Origin: Candidatus Thiodiazotropha endoloripes
GTDB lineage: Bacteria; Pseudomonadota; Gammaproteobacteria; Chromatiales; Chromatiaceae
Assembly: GCA_001709035.1 (NCBI GenBank)
Contig: LVKA01000008.1
Coordinates: forward strand, 682,001 to 746,000
Direction: 5' to 3'
Length of the DNA: 64,000 nt
Shown here: one piece after another, positions 29,368 through 38,440 of the stretch
Numbering within the stretch: position 1 is the stretch's first letter
How the letters are laid out: every line of letters begins with the position of its first letter
The notes under the pieces: model-generated
What the model saw: the letters and a program-made list of their open reading frames with translations, nothing else
Databases searched by the model: none
Told to the model about the DNA's origin: nothing
Made by a program: the position numbers and the translations under genes

Positions 29368-30378
29368 TCAATCATCCTCGTGCAGGCGGAAGCCTAGCTT
29401 CAGAACATGCTTAATCTCTGACAGATCATTGTGCAGCGCTTCGTTTTTCTCCTCCACATTCTCCAGGGAGTCGAGCAGATGTTTTTCGATATTCTCAAAC
29501 GCCTCCTGGGAGTTGCTCATCTGACTCACCAGCTTCTGCAGTGAGCGGACCAGACCGGTGAACTCATACAGAGCGCTATCGGTCTGAACCTGAAATCTGG
29601 GGATCAGCTCATTCACCGTGACCTGTTCAATGCCACTGATCAGGTTGGTCTGTACATCGCTCAGCTTGAGATGGAAATAACCGAAAAACATGAAGCAGAC
29701 AATCGCGGTAATGGTGGTCGAGAGGGCGGTGGACATACCATGCACCACCATCCCCATACCGCCTACGTTGATCGAGGTTTCGAGCAGGTCCGAGGCGCCG
29801 ATCAAAGCGATCGAGAGGGAGACGATGGTGCCGAAAACGCCGGTCAGGATGAGGATGTTGTTGATGAACTTGGGCAGGCTGTTGCGGGTGCTTTCACTGG
29901 CCACCAGGGTCGAGGCAAGAGAGCCGTGATTGATCGGGCAGTTCGCTTTGTGCAACCCCTGCATGGTGCGGAAACGGTTGGCGATGATGGCTCGTTTGTG
30001 GATCCGCTTCAGTGGATCGCTCTCGCCCTCGCGCAGATTGCGCAAAAACCGCAGCAGCGCATTCTCTTCCGAGGCGTAGTGCAGAAAAATCGTGATCATG
30101 CGCAGGATGCCGATGGTGAACAGGCCGACAATGGTGCCATTGATGATCAGACCTGTACTGGTGAGCTGGTCGCGGAAATAGACATTATTGATGAACTCGA
30201 ATTTCCATACCATCAGTGCTGCGATCACTGCGAACAGTAGAATCATCCTGATCAGGATGTTACGGCTGAAGTTTCGGCGTAGCTGTATGCTTCCCAAAGC
30301 AATACTCCCGGCGTGATACTGAATAGATCGTACAGTGTAACTCAGTAGCCGTGTTTCATGGAATAAATCCTGATACAT
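29368..30378 (-). CDS. MotA/TolQ/ExbB-like proton channel protein
   Basis: A 336-residue membrane protein with helices at about 43-65, 76-95, 168-190 and 205-230. The later pair (FINNILILTGVFGTIVSLSIAL and GMGMVVHGMSTALSTTITAIVCFMFFGY) matches the MotA/TolQ/ExbB channel core. A C-terminal helical tail (about 265-336, QEAFENIEKHLLDSLENVEEKNEALHNDL) is coiled-coil-like. It ends directly before the ExbD-like partner gene. The pair should form a proton-motive-force-driven stator, but what it drives is not evident. Confidence 0.8.
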   Translation of the reverse strand: MYQDLFHETRLLSYTVRSIQYHAGSIALGSIQLRRNFSRNILIRMILLFAVIAALMVWKFEFINNVYFRDQLTSTGLIINGTIVGLFTIGILRMITIFLHYASEENALLRFLRNLREGESDPLKRIHKRAIIANRFRTMQGLHKANCPINHGSLASTLVASESTRNSLPKFINNILILTGVFGTIVSLSIALIGASDLLETSINVGGMGMVVHGMSTALSTTITAIVCFMFFGYFHLKLSDVQTNLISGIEQVTVNELIPRFQVQTDSALYEFTGLVRSLQKLVSQMSNSQEAFENIEKHLLDSLENVEEKNEALHNDLSEIKHVLKLGFRLHEDD

Positions 30379-30451
30379 TGCTATGCAAATTTATGGTATT
30401 GCAGTCAGGAACAGTGATAAAACCTGGACCGTTTGAAACAAGGTAGCTTGA

Positions 30452-31708
30452 ATGTTGCAACACACAACGCCAACGGATGCTCGAGAGGCACTGTTGAAAA
30501 TCTATCAGAAGGGATTGAGCCGGGTGGAAGGACGGGGCGCCGTTGCCGACTGGTTGCAGCAGCATCCCATCACAACAGCGGTGAGAATGGTTGCCATCGG
30601 CAAGGCGGCCCAGTCGATGGCGATGGGGGCCCGGGAGCAGTTGGGCGATGCCATTCAGCAGGGATTGGTGATCTCGAAAACTGGTCACCTGGATCAGCGC
30701 TATTGCCGGCAACAGGGTTGGCGCGCACTGGAATCGGCCCACCCGGTGCCGGACGCGGCGAGTTTAGAAGCCGGGGATGCCGTGCTGGCGTTGCTCAATG
30801 AGCCTGTTTCAACTCCTCTGCTGGTATTGATCTCAGGTGGTGCCTCCAGTCTTGTCGAAGTACCGATCGAGGGGGTGGATCTGGCGTTTCTGGTAAGGAC
30901 CAATGAGTGGCTGTTGGGCAGTGGGCTCGATATCGTCTCAATGAACTGGGTACGCAAGGGCCTCTCCCGAATCAAAGGGGGCGGCTTGTTGAACTGGCTG
31001 CATGGCAGGCAGACCACCCTGTTGGCGATCTCAGATGTGCCCGGTGATATCCCCGCTGCGATCGGTTCCGGTCTGCTCACCCCGGAACCTCAACTTCAAC
31101 AACGACTTGAGACACTGACGCTGCCGCACTGGCTGAGTGAAAAGCTGACGACCGGGGCGCAACAGCGGGTTGTCACGGTTCCCCAGGAAGAGGTTCCACC
31201 GCTGCAGATCGTGGCCAATCTCGAAGCGGCTAAAACCGCTGCGGCCCAAGAGGCTGAAAGTTTGGGTTTTGCCGTCAGTTTGCGCCCTGAGTTTCTCGAT
31301 GGGGAGGCGGCAGACACCGGACGTAAATTGGCGGATCAGGTGATCAAAGGCCCTCCGGGCATTACCGTCTGGGGTGGTGAGACCCGGGTCAATCTGCCTC
31401 CGCAGCCGGGAAGAGGCGGCCGTAACCAGCACCTGGCGTTGGCCGCTGCGGAAGTCTTGTCAGGGGTGGATGGATGTCTGCTGCTGTCGGCCGGCACAGA
31501 TGGTACCGACGGACCTACGGACGACGCAGGGGCACTGGTGGATGGTGCAACCCTGAAGCGGGTTGATGGGTTGGGTTTCAGTGCCGGGCAATCCCTCACC
31601 GACGCGGATGCGGGTACGTTGCTGGAGGCGAGTGGCGACCTGATCACCACCGGCCCAACCGGCACCAATGTGATGGATCTGGTGGTTGGCTTGAAATATG
31701 AATCCTGA
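30452..31708 (+). CDS. Glycerate 2-kinase-type kinase (DUF4147/MOFRL family)
   Basis: A 418-residue GckA/TtuD-family kinase. N-terminal DUF4147 domain: VAIGKAAQSMAMGA, LVLISGGASSLVEVP and the Lys-containing NWVRKGLSRIKGGGL. C-terminal MOFRL domain: VWGGETRVNLPPQPGRGGRNQHLAL, LSAGTDGTDGPTDDAGA and TGPTGTNVMDL. It phosphorylates glycerate to 2-phosphoglycerate, linking glyoxylate or serine-cycle products to glycolysis. It overlaps the next gene by 11 bp, indicating an operon. Confidence 0.92.
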   Translation: MLQHTTPTDAREALLKIYQKGLSRVEGRGAVADWLQQHPITTAVRMVAIGKAAQSMAMGAREQLGDAIQQGLVISKTGHLDQRYCRQQGWRALESAHPVPDAASLEAGDAVLALLNEPVSTPLLVLISGGASSLVEVPIEGVDLAFLVRTNEWLLGSGLDIVSMNWVRKGLSRIKGGGLLNWLHGRQTTLLAISDVPGDIPAAIGSGLLTPEPQLQQRLETLTLPHWLSEKLTTGAQQRVVTVPQEEVPPLQIVANLEAAKTAAAQEAESLGFAVSLRPEFLDGEAADTGRKLADQVIKGPPGITVWGGETRVNLPPQPGRGGRNQHLALAAAEVLSGVDGCLLLSAGTDGTDGPTDDAGALVDGATLKRVDGLGFSAGQSLTDADAGTLLEASGDLITTGPTGTNVMDLVVGLKYES

Positions 31709-32513
31709 GAAATCCCTCTACCAAGCCGCCAGAGCCTGTCTGCTGAGTGATGCGGTGGATGAGAAAATGGCGATGACCGGAGAGATCGCTGAAGCCTGGT
31801 CCAAAGGCGAGCTGGCTCTCACGGGCTGGACCGATGCGGCGGAGATTACCCGGGCAGGGCATCCGCAACGGCCGGTTCTGGTACATCCGAGTAAATTGCC
31901 CCGGCGTCGGATGGGCAGTGAAGCGGGGCGTCTGGCACTGATTCATGCGATTGCCCACATCGAATTCAATGCGGTCAATCTGGCCTGGGATGCGGTACAG
32001 CGGTTTGCCGGCATGCCCGCTGATTTTTACACCGACTGGATCCAGGTGGCGGTGGAGGAGGTTGAACACTTCCAGCTGCTGCAGGCACGCCTGAGTGCGG
32101 CCGGAGCGGCCTATGGGGATTATCCGGCCCACAACGGTCTATGGGAGATGGCGCAACGCACAGCCCATGATCCGCTGGTGCGCATGGCATTGGTGCCGCG
32201 CATGCTGGAAGCCCGGGGACTTGATGTGACACCGGGTATCATGGAGCGTTTCCGGGAGATCGACGATGCTGAGACGGTAGCTGCACTGGAAGTGATCCTG
32301 CGTGAGGAGGTGGGGCATGTCCAGTTTGGCAGTCGCTGGTTCAACTATCTCTGCGAACAGCGGGGTTTGTCACCGGAAGAGACCTATTTCGATCTGTTGG
32401 AGAATTTTCTCAATGGTGAGATCCGTTGTCCCCTGCATCATCAGGCTCGGCGTGAGGCGGGATTCAGTCAGTCCGAGCTGGAACGTTTGGAGGCGCTATG
32501 CAAAAAGGTATGA
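31698..32513 (+). CDS. DUF455 ferritin-like domain protein
   Basis: A 271-residue helical protein. Diiron-type Glu/His motifs are spaced along a ferritin-like bundle: LIHAIAHIEFNAVNLAWD (about 82-99), AVEEVEHFQLL (about 118-128) and ILREEVGHVQFG (about 200-211). This matches DUF455, whose members are proposed di-metal oxygenases. The ATG overlaps the glycerate kinase end by 11 bp and its own end overlaps the next gene by 16 bp, so all three are probably translated together. The reaction is unknown. Confidence 0.88.
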   Translation: MNPEKSLYQAARACLLSDAVDEKMAMTGEIAEAWSKGELALTGWTDAAEITRAGHPQRPVLVHPSKLPRRRMGSEAGRLALIHAIAHIEFNAVNLAWDAVQRFAGMPADFYTDWIQVAVEEVEHFQLLQARLSAAGAAYGDYPAHNGLWEMAQRTAHDPLVRMALVPRMLEARGLDVTPGIMERFREIDDAETVAALEVILREEVGHVQFGSRWFNYLCEQRGLSPEETYFDLLENFLNGEIRCPLHHQARREAGFSQSELERLEALCKKV

Positions 32514-33202
32514 GAATACCGCTATTAATCCTGGTCTGTCTGCTGCAGAGCGGAACTCTGCTGGCGCAGACCCTGCAGGTCCAAAGGTTGCACTATGAGG
32601 TCACGGAGACGGGCCAGACCCCCTATCTCAGCCGTATGCTGGTGACAGAGCAAATGGTGCGTATAGACCAGGGGAGTGACACGGCCGATTTCATTCTGTT
32701 CGATCGCGCTGAACAGGTGATCTACAGTGTCGATAGTGAAGAGCGCACGGTTCTGGTGATCAAGCCCAAACCGGTCAACCAGCCCGATACCCGGTTACCG
32801 GAAATCAAGGTTCTGGCAAAGGATGCGGGTGAGGCGCCGTTGGTTGCGGGTCGTAAAGCACAACACTGGGCACTGCAGGTCAATGGCCAGCCTTGTCAGG
32901 AGGCGATGGTGTTACCGGAGATGATGGCAATGAGTGTGGCAGCTCAGGTGGAGTACCTGGGGCTGCTGGCCGAACAGCATAAAATCAGCCTGTCCGGGAT
33001 ACCCATGGCTTATCGTGATGAATGTGCCGATGCAATCCAGGTCTATGCCCCGGATGCCCTACTGGGGAAAGGGTTGCCGTTGCGGTTGTGGGATATCAAC
33101 GGAAATCAGCAGGCTCTGACCGACTATCGCGAATCGGAAACGGTTGATGCGGATCTGTTTACTCTGCCGGAGGCCTATACCCGGAAACCCATGCCTCAAT
33201 GA
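32498..33202 (+). CDS. Exported protein of unknown function
   Basis: A 234-residue protein with a signal peptide (MQKGMRIPLLILVCLLQSGT, cleavage about LLA-QT). The mature region is beta-rich with no catalytic motif I recognise; it has one possible Cys pair (QPCQEAM and DECADAI). It overlaps the DUF455 gene by 16 bp. The likely start could also be the internal Met5. Function unknown. Confidence 0.75.
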   Translation: MQKGMRIPLLILVCLLQSGTLLAQTLQVQRLHYEVTETGQTPYLSRMLVTEQMVRIDQGSDTADFILFDRAEQVIYSVDSEERTVLVIKPKPVNQPDTRLPEIKVLAKDAGEAPLVAGRKAQHWALQVNGQPCQEAMVLPEMMAMSVAAQVEYLGLLAEQHKISLSGIPMAYRDECADAIQVYAPDALLGKGLPLRLWDINGNQQALTDYRESETVDADLFTLPEAYTRKPMPQ

Positions 33203-33246
33203 GTGGCATGCGGTGAATCACATCCATCTGGAAAGATTTATAGTTC

Positions 33247-33975
33247 TCAGAGGGTGATGGTTTCGCGAGTGACTCCATCCTCGGTTGCGCACAGGATCTC
33301 GGCATGATCCCCATACCACTCACCCAGCACATGTCGGGTGACTGTGTGACTGTCGAGCATAAAACGATGGTCTGCCGGTCTGTGGGTATGGCCATGAATC
33401 AGCCTTTGCGCCCGATGCTGTTGCAGGGTGTGCTCCACGGCTTGCTGATTCACATCCATGATATCGTCGGATTTTTGAGCATTCGCCTCACCGCTTTTCG
33501 CCCGGTACTCCTGAGCAGCGGCAATACGCTGATCGATGGTCAGTGAGAGAAAATGGCTGGCGAATTCGGCCGAGCGGATCTGTTTGCGAAATGCCTGATA
33601 CTCCTGGTCATCGGTACATAACAGATCCCCATGCATCAGCAGGGTGGGCGTACCATAAAGATCGATCAAACAGGGATCGGAGATCAGTTGCGCGCCGCTG
33701 GCTTTGCAGAAATCCTCTCCGATCAGAAAATCCCGGTTGCCGTGCATGACCTTCAGTTCAGTGCCGCTCTCATTGAGCTGCCGCAGTGCCTGCCGGACCT
33801 CCACGGCGATCGATTGCTGGTCATCATCACCCAGCCAGGCATCGAACAGATCGCCAAGAATGTAGAGTGTGTGGGCTGAGGTTGCCCGGAATCTCAGAAA
33901 GTTCAGAAACAGCTGCAACCTGTCTGCCCCTTCGGCAGACAGGTGCAGGTCCGAAATAAAAAGCTGTTGGGTCAC
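33247..33975 (-). CDS. lpxH: UDP-2,3-diacylglucosamine diphosphatase
   Basis: A 242-residue calcineurin-like phosphoesterase. Metal-binding motifs are FISDLHLS (residues 5-12), [12 protein letters not shown] (about 40-51), MHGNRDF (about 79-85), MHGDLLC, and a late HGHTHRP (about 195-201). LpxH releases lipid X in lipid A synthesis. It starts with GTG at 33975, whose bases overlap the ppiB TGA stop (translational coupling). The ppiB-lpxH order is a known gammaproteobacterial arrangement. Confidence 0.95.
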   Translation of the reverse strand: MTQQLFISDLHLSAEGADRLQLFLNFLRFRATSAHTLYILGDLFDAWLGDDDQQSIAVEVRQALRQLNESGTELKVMHGNRDFLIGEDFCKASGAQLISDPCLIDLYGTPTLLMHGDLLCTDDQEYQAFRKQIRSAEFASHFLSLTIDQRIAAAQEYRAKSGEANAQKSDDIMDVNQQAVEHTLQQHRAQRLIHGHTHRPADHRFMLDSHTVTRHVLGEWYGDHAEILCATEDGVTRETITL

Positions 33976-34460
33976 TCGATGACTTCAGCCTTCTCGATGA
34001 TGATGTCATCCACCGGTACATCCTGATGTCCGGATTGGGTGGTTGTATCCATTCCTTTGATCTGATTGATCAAATCCATGCCGGCTACGACTTTGCCGAA
34101 CACACAATAACCCCAGCCATCCTGTCCCGGGTAGTCGAGAAACTTGTTGTTTGCCACGTTGATGAAGAACTGCGCGGTAGCCGAATGAGGCTCCATGGTT
34201 CTGGCCATGGCAATGGTGCCCACTTCATTCGACAGGCCGTTTTTCGCCTCGTTCTCAATCGGATCTCTGGTATCCTTCTGGATCATGCCCGGCAGAAAAC
34301 CGCCACCCTGAATCATGAAGTTATCGATTACCCGATGAAAGATGGTGCCGTCGAAGAAGCCATCCTGCACATATTGTTTGAAGTTTTCACAGGTTTTCGG
34401 GGCTTTCTCCTCATCGAGCTCGATCTGGATGGGGCCTAGGTTGGTTGTCATTGTAATCAT
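33972..34460 (-). CDS. ppiB: Peptidyl-prolyl cis-trans isomerase B (cytoplasmic cyclophilin)
   Basis: A 162-residue cyclophilin without a signal peptide. It has [15 protein letters not shown] (catalytic Arg at about residue 41) and the GTIAMART and GYCVFGKV motifs. It folds cytoplasmic proteins by proline isomerisation. It overlaps lpxH by 4 bp downstream, and an exported paralogue (ppiA) lies 65 bp upstream on the same strand. Confidence 0.95.
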   Translation of the reverse strand: MITMTTNLGPIQIELDEEKAPKTCENFKQYVQDGFFDGTIFHRVIDNFMIQGGGFLPGMIQKDTRDPIENEAKNGLSNEVGTIAMARTMEPHSATAQFFINVANNKFLDYPGQDGWGYCVFGKVVAGMDLINQIKGMDTTTQSGHQDVPVDDIIIEKAEVIE

Positions 34461-34525
34461 CAGTTTTCCTATCAGTTTCTTTTGTTATGGCGTGTTATCA
34501 GGCTCTGGAATAGAGGCACATCGAT

Positions 34526-35095
34526 CTATTCGACAATGCTGACCTTGTCGATGGTAATTGTGCTGCGGGGTACGTCACGCATACCGTTACTGACCCCGGT
34601 AGGCTGGTCTGCAATGGCGTTGACCACATCCATCCCCTGGGTGACCTTACCGAACACCGCATATCCCCAACCGTCACGACTGGGGTAGTCGAGGAAGCTG
34701 TTGTCCTTGTGGTTGATGAAAAACTGGGCGGTGGCGGAATGGGGCGCCGATGTACGAGCCATGGCAATGGTGCCTTTTTTGTTTTTGAGCCCGTTTTTTG
34801 CCTCATTCTCAACCGGTTCGCGGGTCGGTTTTTTGTTCATATCGGCTGTAAAACCACCACCCTGAATCATGAAGTCCTTGATCACGCGATGATAAATGGT
34901 CCCGTCATAGAAGCCATCCCGTACATATTGCAGAAAGTTCTCCACCGATTTGGGCGCTTTCTCCTGATCGAGTGAGAGTGTGATGTCGCCCATCGAGGTC
35001 TTCATCAGCACTTTCACCGGTTCGGCCAGAAGGTCTGCTGAGAACGCGAACAGCAGGCTAAAAGAGAGTAACAGGGATTTATGGATTTTTTTCAT
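34526..35095 (-). CDS. ppiA: Peptidyl-prolyl cis-trans isomerase A (periplasmic cyclophilin)
   Basis: A 189-residue cyclophilin with a signal peptide (about residues 1-24, ending FSADLLA). The catalytic core [23 protein letters not shown] and GYAVFGKV closely resembles the adjacent ppiB. It acts in the periplasm. The tandem arrangement with high core similarity suggests duplication of one cyclophilin with gain of an export signal. Confidence 0.93.
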   Translation of the reverse strand: MKKIHKSLLLSFSLLFAFSADLLAEPVKVLMKTSMGDITLSLDQEKAPKSVENFLQYVRDGFYDGTIYHRVIKDFMIQGGGFTADMNKKPTREPVENEAKNGLKNKKGTIAMARTSAPHSATAQFFINHKDNSFLDYPSRDGWGYAVFGKVTQGMDVVNAIADQPTGVSNGMRDVPRSTITIDKVSIVE

Positions 35096-35288
35096 ATCAT
35101 CCTCTTGGCAATAGTTATGAGACAGTACACTAGACTGTTGCGTCAGCTTCCGTTTGATTAATCAGGGAGCATGATAGCGGTTCAAAACCATCATCACAAA
35201 GTGGTCGGTGGGGTATTTGAGGCTATTCGGTAGATTCCACTTCCACAGTGAATTGCTCAGCACAATGGCCCGGAACGGGTTGATTTGA

Positions 35289-35304
35289 GTTAACAGACCC
35301 TAAC
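35289..35304 (+). repeat. Solitary GTTAACAGACCCTAAC end motif
   Basis: A dispersed motif copy in the gap between ppiA and the cytochrome c gene, just downstream of the cytochrome terminator hairpin on the minus strand. Confidence 0.45.
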
Positions 35305-35314
35305 TTATTGATGA

Positions 35315-35359
35315 AAATAAAAAATCCGTAAACCATGAGTGACCATGGAATACGGATTT
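35315..35359 (-). terminator. Rho-independent terminator for the lipoprotein cytochrome gene
   Basis: AAATCCGTA (35322-35330) pairs with TACGGATTT (35351-35359), and the inner CCATG/CATGG also pairs. Read on the minus strand, it is followed by TTTTTATTTT, ending transcripts from the cytochrome gene at 35394-35774. Confidence 0.75.
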
Positions 35360-35393
35360 CTTGGGTTGTCTGTTTCAGTATCTGATGACTGAC

Positions 35394-35774
35394 TCAGTTA
35401 TTTTTCGCACCCTGGGTTATCCAATGCTCAATTTTTGCGATTTCGGCCTCAGACAGGGCCTCTTTGCCGTGTGGCATGCGGATGGATGGATCTACCTTGC
35501 CAGCCACCAAGCGATAGAAAGAGCTTGACAAAGGATCTCCTGCAACCACCACAGGACCGAATTTTGTGCCTTTCATGATCGCATCGTAATCCTGAGTGAT
35601 GAAGCCACTGGATTCAGCGCCTGTGCCACCTGCCAAATGGCACTCTGTGCAATATTTGTCGATGATCGGTTTGATCTCAGATTTATAACTGACCGGCGCC
35701 GGCCCGGCACTACAACCCGCCAGCAATGCGGTTGAAAGGGTTGTTAATAAAATCAGTGTTTTAGGCCTGAACAT
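35394..35774 (-). CDS. Lipoprotein-type cytochrome c
   Basis: A 126-residue exported protein with a lipobox ALLAGC (Cys at about residue 20) and one haem-binding motif CTECH (about residues 43-47). A distal Met ligand is likely in SIRMPHGKE. It is a small membrane-anchored periplasmic electron carrier. It lies next to a second small cytochrome c on the same strand (about 160 bp apart) and near a haem-motif chemoreceptor on the opposite strand. Confidence 0.88.
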   Translation of the reverse strand: MFRPKTLILLTTLSTALLAGCSAGPAPVSYKSEIKPIIDKYCTECHLAGGTGAESSGFITQDYDAIMKGTKFGPVVVAGDPLSSSFYRLVAGKVDPSIRMPHGKEALSEAEIAKIEHWITQGAKNN

Positions 35775-35936
35775 AGAGTGCTCCTGAATAATTATGCTTA
35801 TTTATCGTCTGGGCGAAGTTTTACACACCCCGCCTGACTATCTCAATTTAGCCAACCATAGCATGAGGTGATTTTGCCCTGATCCAATGGGCAAACCTGT
35901 CTCCAAGGAAAATGATATCCAATCAAACTGCTCCTC

Positions 35937-36254
35937 CTATTTTAATGTCATGATCCACTCGATAACACCTTTAATGTTCTCTTCGCTTGCTGGGCTGGCT
36001 GGCATCATGGCGCTACCCCAAACCAATGGTTCACCCGGTTTGCTACCCGATTTCACCTTATTGGTCAGGCGATCGACTTCGGCTGCATCGCCGGCATATT
36101 TGGCTGCAATATCCTTGAATGCCGGGCCAACCAGCTTTACATCGGTTTTATGACAGCCAAGACACCCGGACTGCATGGCCAGGGCTTGACTGGCCTGAGC
36201 GGATGGCACTGAAAATAGGGCGGCTAGCATTAAAGCGGAAGCGAATTTTCCCAT
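35937..36254 (-). CDS. Small soluble cytochrome c (c551/c552-like)
   Basis: A 105-residue protein with a signal peptide (about 1-22, ending AQA). The class I cytochrome c pattern is CLGCH near the mature N-terminus and a late Met ligand in WGSAMMPASPASEE. It is a periplasmic one-haem electron carrier like c551/c552. GGAG lies before the ATG at 36254. It may pass electrons from periplasmic sulfur or other oxidations to a terminal oxidase; the partner is not visible here. Confidence 0.92.
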   Translation of the reverse strand: MGKFASALMLAALFSVPSAQASQALAMQSGCLGCHKTDVKLVGPAFKDIAAKYAGDAAEVDRLTNKVKSGSKPGEPLVWGSAMMPASPASEENIKGVIEWIMTLK

Positions 36255-36584
36255 TGGATAACTCCGAATCTATGAAATAGTCAGGCCAATTCCTTATGAA
36301 ATGTGCCTAGGAGGCAGGTCAACACAATAGCCAACCAGACTTCCTGTCTCATTAAGTACACTCTATTTGTCGGGAGAAATTAGAGATTCTTTAGCCTTTC
36401 TCGTACTTTGTGGCGTTAATTCTTGGCGGCAAGATCGGTCTGTTCTTATTTATAAGGGAGCATCTTTCGCCAGCGCCGGAATGGCTTCTTTTTTAGACAA
36501 TTTTGATAAATATTCAAGAGATGTAGCTGTTTGCCGAAATAGTCATTAGCAGTATTAACCATTCCTAGAATACCGAGTTGAGCG
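36255..36584. other. Intergenic region between cytochrome c and chemoreceptor
   Basis: A 330-bp divergent promoter region, AT-rich. Short open frames (about 60 codons) on both strands lack support. No RNA structure recognised. Confidence 0.5.
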
Positions 36585-38192
36585 ATGGGTAAATATATCT
36601 CTGTCCAATGGAAGATAATCGCGCCGATGGCACTGATTTTCATCCTGATAATGTCAGTCGTAACAGTTTATTCAGCACAGCAGCAAAAGGACAGGCTCTT
36701 AAGGTTATCGGAACACCAGATATTTGATGTGCTGAATGGATATCTCGACAGCATGAACGCCATGATGTTCACTGGAACCATGGGTAACCGGGAGATGCTC
36801 CGGGAAAAGATATCAAAGCGGGAGGGCGTGCTTGAAGTACGCATGCTGCGTGCGGAGACGGTCAATAAGACCTTCGGCGCCGGCTTTGATGATGAAAAAC
36901 CTCTGGATGATCTCGATCGTCGGGCTTTGACCGGTGAACAGATCATCGAGGTGAAAGAGGTCAAGGGTGAACGGATCCTGACGATCATCGAACCTTTTCC
37001 GGCGGTTTCCGACCGCAACGGCACCAACTGCCTGACCTGCCATCAGGTCCCTGAAGGTACTGTACTTGGTGCCGGACGGCTGACCTTCTCCATGGGGGAA
37101 CGGGATAAAGCGATCGATCGTGAGCTGTTGATCAGTGCCGGAATCAACTTTCTGGTGCTATTGGCAGGGCTGTTTGTCATCGCGATGATTGTCAGAAAGG
37201 TCGTGATCAAGCCATTGTATGGGTTGAAGAAGACGATGGAGCAGGTCGGGGCAGATTCCGATCTGCGGCCAAGGGTACCGGCGAATGCCAATGATGAGTT
37301 CCAAGAGGTTGGCCAGGCGGTAAACAGTATGCTGGACCAGTTTCAGCCTACAATCAATGACCTGGCTAATACTATGGATGGCTTGGCAAGCTCTGCAGAA
37401 CGTCTGGCTCAGGTTACTAAAGTAACCCGGGACGGGGTGGATGAGCAGGAGAAAGAGACCGGGCAGTTAACGGTGGCGATTGGTGAGTTGACGGTGGCAG
37501 CCGAACGTGTGGCGGAGAACGCCGCCGGAGCGGAGCAGGCCGCTGTTGAAGCGAAGACCAATGCCAATGCCGGTGGTAAAGTTGTCAGTCAGGTCTCCGA
37601 GTCGATTGTCAGTCTGGCGAAACGGATTGATGATGCTTCCGGTGTGGTCAAACGCCTGGCGGAGGGAACCCAGAATATCGGTCAAGTCTCAGAATCGATT
37701 ACGGCGATTGCAGAGCAGACCAATCTGCTGGCGCTGAACGCGGCGATTGAGGCTGCCCGGGCCGGTGAGCAGGGGCGTGGTTTCGCAGTCGTTGCAGACG
37801 AGGTGCGGAATCTCGCTCAGCGGACCCAGGAAGCGACTCATGAGATCCAGGAAATCATCGAACAGTTGATCTCTTCCTCAGAGCAGGCTGTGAAGGTTAT
37901 GGGCAGCAGTAAGCAGGAGGCTGATCAAAGCGTTGCCGACTCGAGTCGTGCCGGTGAAGCTCTGCAGCAGATCTCGGGTGCGGTGGAGATGATCAGTGAG
38001 ATGAATGCTCATATCTCGACTGCGGCCCAGGAGCAGACCAGCGTGGCCAGTGAGATCAACAAGAACATCATTGCGATCAACGAGGTCTCCCATCAAACAG
38101 CTGAAGGAACCTGCAGGACCCTCAAAGAGAGTGAGGAAGTGGCGCAGATCTCCCAGAAACTGGACAAAATGGTCAATCAGTTCAAAGTCTGA
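36585..38192 (+). CDS. Methyl-accepting chemotaxis protein with haem-c-binding sensor domain
   Basis: A 535-residue chemoreceptor. Membrane helix 1 spans about residues 10-30 and helix 2 about 186-206, flanking a periplasmic domain of about 155 residues. That domain contains C149-L-T-C-H153, a c-type haem attachment motif, in [14 protein letters not shown], matching haem-containing (DUF3365-like or Geobacter/Desulfovibrio type) sensors. A HAMP domain follows (about 207-260), then the signalling hairpin with [20 protein letters not shown] near 375-395. It should bias motility by redox state, oxygen or NO. It is divergent from two cytochrome c genes, with a strong terminator after it. Confidence 0.88.
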   Translation: MGKYISVQWKIIAPMALIFILIMSVVTVYSAQQQKDRLLRLSEHQIFDVLNGYLDSMNAMMFTGTMGNREMLREKISKREGVLEVRMLRAETVNKTFGAGFDDEKPLDDLDRRALTGEQIIEVKEVKGERILTIIEPFPAVSDRNGTNCLTCHQVPEGTVLGAGRLTFSMGERDKAIDRELLISAGINFLVLLAGLFVIAMIVRKVVIKPLYGLKKTMEQVGADSDLRPRVPANANDEFQEVGQAVNSMLDQFQPTINDLANTMDGLASSAERLAQVTKVTRDGVDEQEKETGQLTVAIGELTVAAERVAENAAGAEQAAVEAKTNANAGGKVVSQVSESIVSLAKRIDDASGVVKRLAEGTQNIGQVSESITAIAEQTNLLALNAAIEAARAGEQGRGFAVVADEVRNLAQRTQEATHEIQEIIEQLISSSEQAVKVMGSSKQEADQSVADSSRAGEALQQISGAVEMISEMNAHISTAAQEQTSVASEINKNIIAINEVSHQTAEGTCRTLKESEEVAQISQKLDKMVNQFKV

Positions 38193-38256
38193 ACTCCACA
38201 TTTCACCCGGCTGTATTATGGGAACCCGGGTGAATCAGGAATGCTTGGTGGCTAAG

Positions 38257-38291
38257 AAGCCCGGCCGTACACCTTCGTGTCGGTCGGGTTT
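38257..38291. terminator. Terminator after the chemoreceptor gene
   Basis: AAGCCCGGCCGTACAC (38257-38272) pairs with GTGTCGGTCGGGTTT (38277-38291) around a CTTC loop, with two mismatches. The A-rich left and T-rich right flanks make it potentially bidirectional. Confidence 0.75.
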
Positions 38292-38440
38292 CTGATTACC
38301 GGGCCACGATTGACGCCCCCTCGATATCAGCTTAATAAAAATCACGGTTTCTGATCCGCCATCCAATCAATTGGCTATGAAGCCAACGACCTTTTGGTTA
38401 AGATGCCCAGGTTTCATCTCAGTAGGATAGGCCTGGAGCA

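Noticed and set aside
28361-30378. Zorya (ZorAB) defence system
   Set aside because: The ZorB-like partner lacks a peptidoglycan-binding OmpA domain and no ZorC, ZorD or ZorE gene is adjacent.
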